Below are positions 60,608 through 64,000 of a DNA stretch of 64,000 nt, in pieces (positions within the stretch are counted from its first letter, which is position 1; the number at the start of each line of letters is the position of its first letter). The stretch is from Prevotella sp. GTDB taxonomy: Bacteria > Bacteroidota > Bacteroidia > Bacteroidales > Bacteroidaceae. The stretch covers positions 1 through 64,000 of the forward strand of contig JAEEQB010000003.1 in assembly GCA_016285075.1 (NCBI GenBank), in the 5' to 3' direction. Under the pieces are notes generated by a model. It saw only the letters and a list, made by a program, of their open reading frames with translations. It was not told where the DNA came from and searched no databases. A program made the translations under genes and the position numbers.

Positions 60608-60717
60608 AATTCTAATACTTTTAAAATGTTAATAATTGATGATTCATTATCTTGAAAATAGCTGTCTGAACGAACGATTTCGATAGCCGACAGCCCATCT
60701 TTTCGCCTTAGCGGGTG

Positions 60718-60748
60718 CAAAGTAACACATTTTCTTTCACTTACGCAA
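60718..60748 (-). promoter_or_regulatory. acpP promoter
   Basis: On the minus strand TTTG (60748-60745), a 19-base spacer and TTACTTTG (60725-60718), one base off the -7 consensus. The leader to acpP is about 105 bases. Confidence 0.65.
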
Positions 60749-60895
60749 ATATTTTGAAGAAAAACTCACTTTCTTTTGCACAAAGTAGGGGTGATTGTGC
60801 AAAAAAACCACCCTCTTTGGGTGTAAACGCTACAACAATTATGCAAATTATACTGAAAATATCTGCTTTTAGTTGCACATTTCGAAAAGATTCTG

Positions 60896-60903
60896 TAGTT
60901 TTG
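60896..60903 (+). promoter_or_regulatory. promoter of the DUF4254-glycosyltransferase pair
   Basis: TAGTTTTG matches TAnnTTTG, with TTG at 60873-60875, 20 bases upstream. The start codon is 37 bases after the box. Confidence 0.65.
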
Positions 60904-60940
60904 CAGTTCGAAAGAATAATATTATCATAGAATCAACAAA

Positions 60941-61543
60941 ATGTCATTTACTGAACAAGCAAACAAAATCTTCATTCAGGCCATCAAAGACTATCACCTG
61001 ACTGACAATGTCGACACGCCTATTCACAATCCATACGATCGTGATTCTATCGAATATCAACTTTATCTGAAGTGCTGGATTGACACTGTTCAGTGGCATT
61101 ATGAAGACATTATCCGTGATCCTCACATTGACCCTGTGGAGGCACTTGCGCTGAAACGTCGCATAGACCACTCCAATCAGGACCGAACTGACTTGGTAGA
61201 GGAAATAGACTCTTACTTCCGCCAGTACTATAGCAACGTTACTCCGCTACCCGATGCAAGGCTTAACACCGAGAGCCCTGCATGGGCGGTAGACCGTCTG
61301 TCCATTCTGGCGCTGAAGATCTATCACATGCAGGAACAGGTAGATCGTGAAGATGCTTCTGAGGAACATCGTCAGAAATGCCGTATGAAACTCAATGTAC
61401 TGCTTGAGCAGCAGGTAGACCTCTCTACTGCCATAGACCAGCTGTTAGATGACATTGAGCAGGGCAGGAAGTACATGAAAGTGTACAGGCAGATGAAGAT
61501 GTATAATGACCCCGCCACCAATCCTGTTCTTTACAAGAAATAG
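60941..61543 (+). CDS. DUF4254 domain protein
   Basis: A 200-residue helical protein without signal peptide. It matches DUF4254: L-K-C-W-I-D-T-V-Q-W-H-Y-E-D-I-I-R-D-P, then A-L-K-R-R-I-D-H-S-N-Q-D-R-T-D, D-R-L-S-I-L-A-L-K-I-Y-H-M and C-R-M-K-L-N-V-L-L-E-Q. The family is a Bacteroidota family of unknown function, usually next to a family 9 glycosyltransferase as here (30 bp gap). A helper role in lipopolysaccharide or surface-glycan assembly is inference. Confidence 0.88.
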   Translation: MSFTEQANKIFIQAIKDYHLTDNVDTPIHNPYDRDSIEYQLYLKCWIDTVQWHYEDIIRDPHIDPVEALALKRRIDHSNQDRTDLVEEIDSYFRQYYSNVTPLPDARLNTESPAWAVDRLSILALKIYHMQEQVDREDASEEHRQKCRMKLNVLLEQQVDLSTAIDQLLDDIEQGRKYMKVYRQMKMYNDPATNPVLYKK

Positions 61544-61573
61544 AAAAGGCTGAACGTTAAAGGGAATTAGAAG

Positions 61574-62629
61574 ATGAGGAAGGAGCATGTACTGATTATC
61601 CGCTTCTCGGCGATGGGAGACGTGGCCATGATGGTGCCTGTGGTCTATAGTGTTGCCACCCAGTACCCACAAGTGCGTTTCACCGTGCTGAGTCGTCCCT
61701 TTGCCCGTCCTCTCTTTGCAGACCTGGCACCCAATGTTGACTTTATGGCTGCCGACCTGAATGACGAGTATCATGGGGTGAAAGGCCTCAACAGTCTCTA
61801 TAGGCGTCTAGTAGCCAAGCAGTTCACCAAGGTGGCCGACCTTCACAACGTTCTCCGCTCTGAATACCTTCGAATGCGCTTTAACCTCGGACGCTACCGC
61901 GTTGAGCATGTCAACAAGCATCGCCACGACAAGCGGGCTCTTATTTCTAATAATAATAAGGTACGCGAACCATTGCCTACAGTCTTCCAGAACTATTCCG
62001 AAGTCCTGGCACGTCTTGGATACCCCTTCACTCCCAACTTCCACTCTATTTTTCCTGAAGAGAAAGGTAACCTGAACTTACTTCCCGCCTCTATAGGTCC
62101 TAAAAAGAACTTTGAACAGTGGATAGGCGTTGCCCCTATGGCAGCTCACAAAGGAAAGGTCTATCCGCTCCATTCCATGAGGCAGGTCGTAGAGCAGCTA
62201 TCGCAGAAATATCCCAAGGCCCGTTTCTTCTTCTTCGGACGCGGAAGGAAAGAGACTCAGCTCTTCGCCGAATGGTGCCGTACTCTGCCACGCTGCCTCG
62301 ACACCAGTCTGCAGTTAGAGAACCTCCATCAGGAACTTATCCTCATGAGTCATTTGGACGTAATGATTTCCATGGATTCAGCCAACATGCACTTAGCCTC
62401 GCTCACGGCCACGCCCGTGGTGAGCATCTGGGGGGCTACCCATCCCTATGCCGGCTTCATGGGATATAACCAACCACAGGAGAATGCCATTCAAGCCGAT
62501 CACCTTGACTGCCGTCCCTGTAGCGTCTACGGCAATCGTCCCTGTCATAGAGGCGACTATGCCTGTCTCTGCTCCATTCCCCCTGACCGCATCGTCAGAC
62601 GGGTAGAAGAAATCATCAGTCATCATTAG
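61574..62629 (+). CDS. glycosyltransferase family 9 (heptosyltransferase-like)
   Basis: A 351-residue GT-B enzyme of the ADP-heptose-LPS heptosyltransferase family. Seen are V-L-I-I-R-F-S-A-M-G-D-V-A-M at the start, G-V-A-P-M-A-A-H-K-G-K-V-Y-P in the second domain, and H-L-D-V-M-I-S-M-D-S-A-N-M-H-L-A-S near the donor site, then V-S-I-W-G-A-T-H-P. It probably adds a sugar to the lipopolysaccharide core at the inner membrane. The donor sugar cannot be fixed. Last gene of the pair with DUF4254. Confidence 0.9.
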   Translation: MRKEHVLIIRFSAMGDVAMMVPVVYSVATQYPQVRFTVLSRPFARPLFADLAPNVDFMAADLNDEYHGVKGLNSLYRRLVAKQFTKVADLHNVLRSEYLRMRFNLGRYRVEHVNKHRHDKRALISNNNKVREPLPTVFQNYSEVLARLGYPFTPNFHSIFPEEKGNLNLLPASIGPKKNFEQWIGVAPMAAHKGKVYPLHSMRQVVEQLSQKYPKARFFFFGRGRKETQLFAEWCRTLPRCLDTSLQLENLHQELILMSHLDVMISMDSANMHLASLTATPVVSIWGATHPYAGFMGYNQPQENAIQADHLDCRPCSVYGNRPCHRGDYACLCSIPPDRIVRRVEEIISHH

Positions 62630-62665
62630 TTTATTTTTATTAACCTCTTAACACTTTATCAGTTT

Positions 62666-62827
62666 ATGGAAAAGTATGTATGCAATGTATGCGGTTACGT
62701 ATACGACCCTGAAGTAGGCGATCCCGATAGCGGCATCGCAGCAGGCACCGCCTTTGAAGACATTCCTGAAGACTGGGTTTGTCCCATTTGCGGAGTAGGC
62801 AAGGAAGACTTCTCACTTGAATCATGA
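62666..62827 (+). CDS. rubredoxin
   Basis: A 53-residue protein with two cysteine pairs that bind one iron: C-N-V-C-G-Y-V-Y-D at residues 6-14 and C-P-I-C-G-V-G-K at residues 39-46. The middle [11 protein letters not shown] and the W-V-C element are typical. Rubredoxins carry single electrons, often to oxygen- or peroxide-reducing enzymes in anaerobes. No partner is nearby. Its TGA overlaps the prfB ATG (ATGA), so translation is probably coupled. Confidence 0.95.
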   Translation: MEKYVCNVCGYVYDPEVGDPDSGIAAGTAFEDIPEDWVCPICGVGKEDFSLES

Positions 62828-63948
62828 TTACCCAAGACCAGCTGAAAGACATTCTCGATCGCGCCGACAAACTACGCCACTACCTGAAGATCGATGAGAA
62901 ACAGATGGAGTGGGAGGAAGAGGATCTGCGTACCCAGGCACCCGACTTCTGGGAAGACCCCAAGCGCGCCGAGGAACAGATGAAGAAGGTGAAGGAAATC
63001 AAGCGGTGGCTCGACGGTTATAAGGATGTACGCACCTTAGCCGACGAGCTGCAGCTGGCATTTGATTTCTACAAGGACGAAATGGTGACAGAGCAGGAGG
63101 TAGATGATGACTACCAGCGTGCACTGGCTGCCATTGAGGATCTGGAACTGAAAAACATGCTTCGCCAGAAGGAAGACCCTATGGACTGTGTGCTCAAGAT
63201 CAATTCCGGTGCCGGAGGTACGGAAAGCCAGGATTGGGCACAGATGCTTATGCGCATGTATCAGCGCTGGGCAGAGGCTCACGGACACAAGGTTACCATC
63301 TCCAATCTGCAGGACGGCGACGAGGCTGGTATCAAGAGTGTCACCATGGAGATAGAAGGAGGCGAATATGCTTATGGCTACCTGAAGAGCGAGAATGGTG
63401 TCCACCGCTTGGTTCGTGTCAGTCCCTTCAATGCCCAGGGTAAGCGGATGACCAGCTTTGCTTCTGTATTCGTCACACCACTCGTCGACGATACTATCGA
63501 AGTCTACGTTGACCCCGCCAAGCTCTCTTGGGACACCTTCCGCAGCAGTGGAGCAGGTGGACAGAATGTCAATAAAGTGGAGTCGGGCGTACGGTTACGC
63601 TATTGGTATACCGATCCTGACACAGGCGAGGAAGAAGAGATACTGATTGAGAACACTGAGACCCGCGATCAACCCAAGAACAAGGCAAAAGCGCTGCTGC
63701 TGCTCAAGTCGCAGCTTTATGACCGTGCCATGAAAAAACGGCTTGAGGCCCAGGCAAAGATCGAAGCAGGCAAGAAAAAGATAGAGTGGGGGTCGCAGAT
63801 ACGCTCCTATGTCTTCGATGACAAGCGGGTAAAAGACCATCGTACCAACTACCAGACCTCCGACGTTGACGGCGTGATGAACGGTAAGCTCGATGGTTTT
63901 ATCAAGGCCTACCTCATGGAGTTCCCCGTTGCTGACAATGAATCATAA
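62824..63948 (+). CDS. prfB: peptide chain release factor 2
   Basis: RF2 ends translation at UAA and UGA. The 374-residue protein has the stop-codon motif S-P-F ([10 protein letters not shown]) and the catalytic G-G-Q ([10 protein letters not shown]). The whole protein is read in one frame: at the place where many bacteria have an in-frame TGA and a programmed +1 shift, after the L-R-x-Y-L segment, this gene has CTG AAG ATC. The start overlaps the rubredoxin stop by four bases. Confidence 0.96.
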   Translation: MITQDQLKDILDRADKLRHYLKIDEKQMEWEEEDLRTQAPDFWEDPKRAEEQMKKVKEIKRWLDGYKDVRTLADELQLAFDFYKDEMVTEQEVDDDYQRALAAIEDLELKNMLRQKEDPMDCVLKINSGAGGTESQDWAQMLMRMYQRWAEAHGHKVTISNLQDGDEAGIKSVTMEIEGGEYAYGYLKSENGVHRLVRVSPFNAQGKRMTSFASVFVTPLVDDTIEVYVDPAKLSWDTFRSSGAGGQNVNKVESGVRLRYWYTDPDTGEEEEILIENTETRDQPKNKAKALLLLKSQLYDRAMKKRLEAQAKIEAGKKKIEWGSQIRSYVFDDKRVKDHRTNYQTSDVDGVMNGKLDGFIKAYLMEFPVADNES

Positions 63949-63978
63949 ACATTATAATCAATTAAAATCATTAAAGCT

Positions 63979-64000
63979 ATGGCAAATAAAGAACCAAAAA
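63979..64000 (+). CDS. start of a gene cut by the window edge
   Basis: ATG at 63979 opens a frame M-A-N-K-E-P-K that leaves the window. It is 30 bases after prfB in AT-rich spacer, a normal distance. Too little is visible to name a product. Confidence 0.4.

Overview
The window looks like a chromosomal segment of a Bacteroidota bacterium, most likely a Prevotella-type gut or rumen member of the Bacteroidales. The evidence is repeated promoter boxes of the form TTTG-N19/20-TAnnTTTG with few Shine-Dalgarno sites, a type IX secretion pair (porU-porV), lineage-typical families (DUF4290, DUF4254, DUF3160, HU-like proteins with a HU-HIG type domain), and secreted enzymes against plant cell walls. 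No rRNA, tRNA, CRISPR array, insertion sequence or prophage was seen. Assignments come from reading protein motifs, not from database searches.

Layout. 1-1.1 kb: tail of an Rpn/PD-(D/E)XK nuclease and the decayed 3' end of a dockerin-bearing surface protein. 1.1-6.3 kb: pnp with an attenuator-like leader, a class A acid phosphatase, a 44-bp tandem repeat, an HU-like DNA-binding protein and a fumarylacetoacetase-fold hydrolase. 6.3-12.9 kb: porU, porV and a YfbK-like von Willebrand A lipoprotein. 12.9-16.1 kb (minus): tsaB-DUF4290-murA-rimM. 16.2-21.1 kb (plus): ribD, an FG-GAP-like protein, a DUF3160 lipoprotein and a CapA-like protein, all overlapping. 22.4-33.4 kb (plus): topA, aroK, speA, a complete RND efflux operon (adaptor, pump, TolC) and nrdG.

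33.5-57.8 kb is a carbohydrate region. It holds GH95-GH31-GH43, a converging operon (split transketolase, FGGY kinase, three-domain corrinoid methyltransferase), a PL10-PL1 pectate lyase pair, a PQQ-propeller protein, a second GH95 and an SGNH acetylesterase. The enzyme set suits xyloglucan and pectin side chains. No susC/susD pair, hybrid two-component sensor or ECF sigma factor lies in the window. 57.8-64 kb is housekeeping: rnc, fabF, acpP, DUF4254, a family 9 glycosyltransferase, rubredoxin and prfB.

The most unusual object is the 963-residue protein at 40231-43122. It joins a URO-D-type methyltransferase domain, a zinc homocysteine S-methyltransferase domain and a complete B12 module in one chain, without the folate and AdoMet domains of MetH. 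It is the last gene of an operon with a sugar kinase and a two-subunit transketolase. I infer a methyl-transfer route that makes methionine from an unidentified methyl donor, possibly one released during plant-glycan breakdown. Other leads are a promoter-hairpin-terminator unit with no ORF (50.4-50.7 kb), a dual-hairpin pnp leader, a long inverted repeat around the porV start, and a family of 7-bp tandem repeats in several intergenic regions that also encodes the last residues of two genes.
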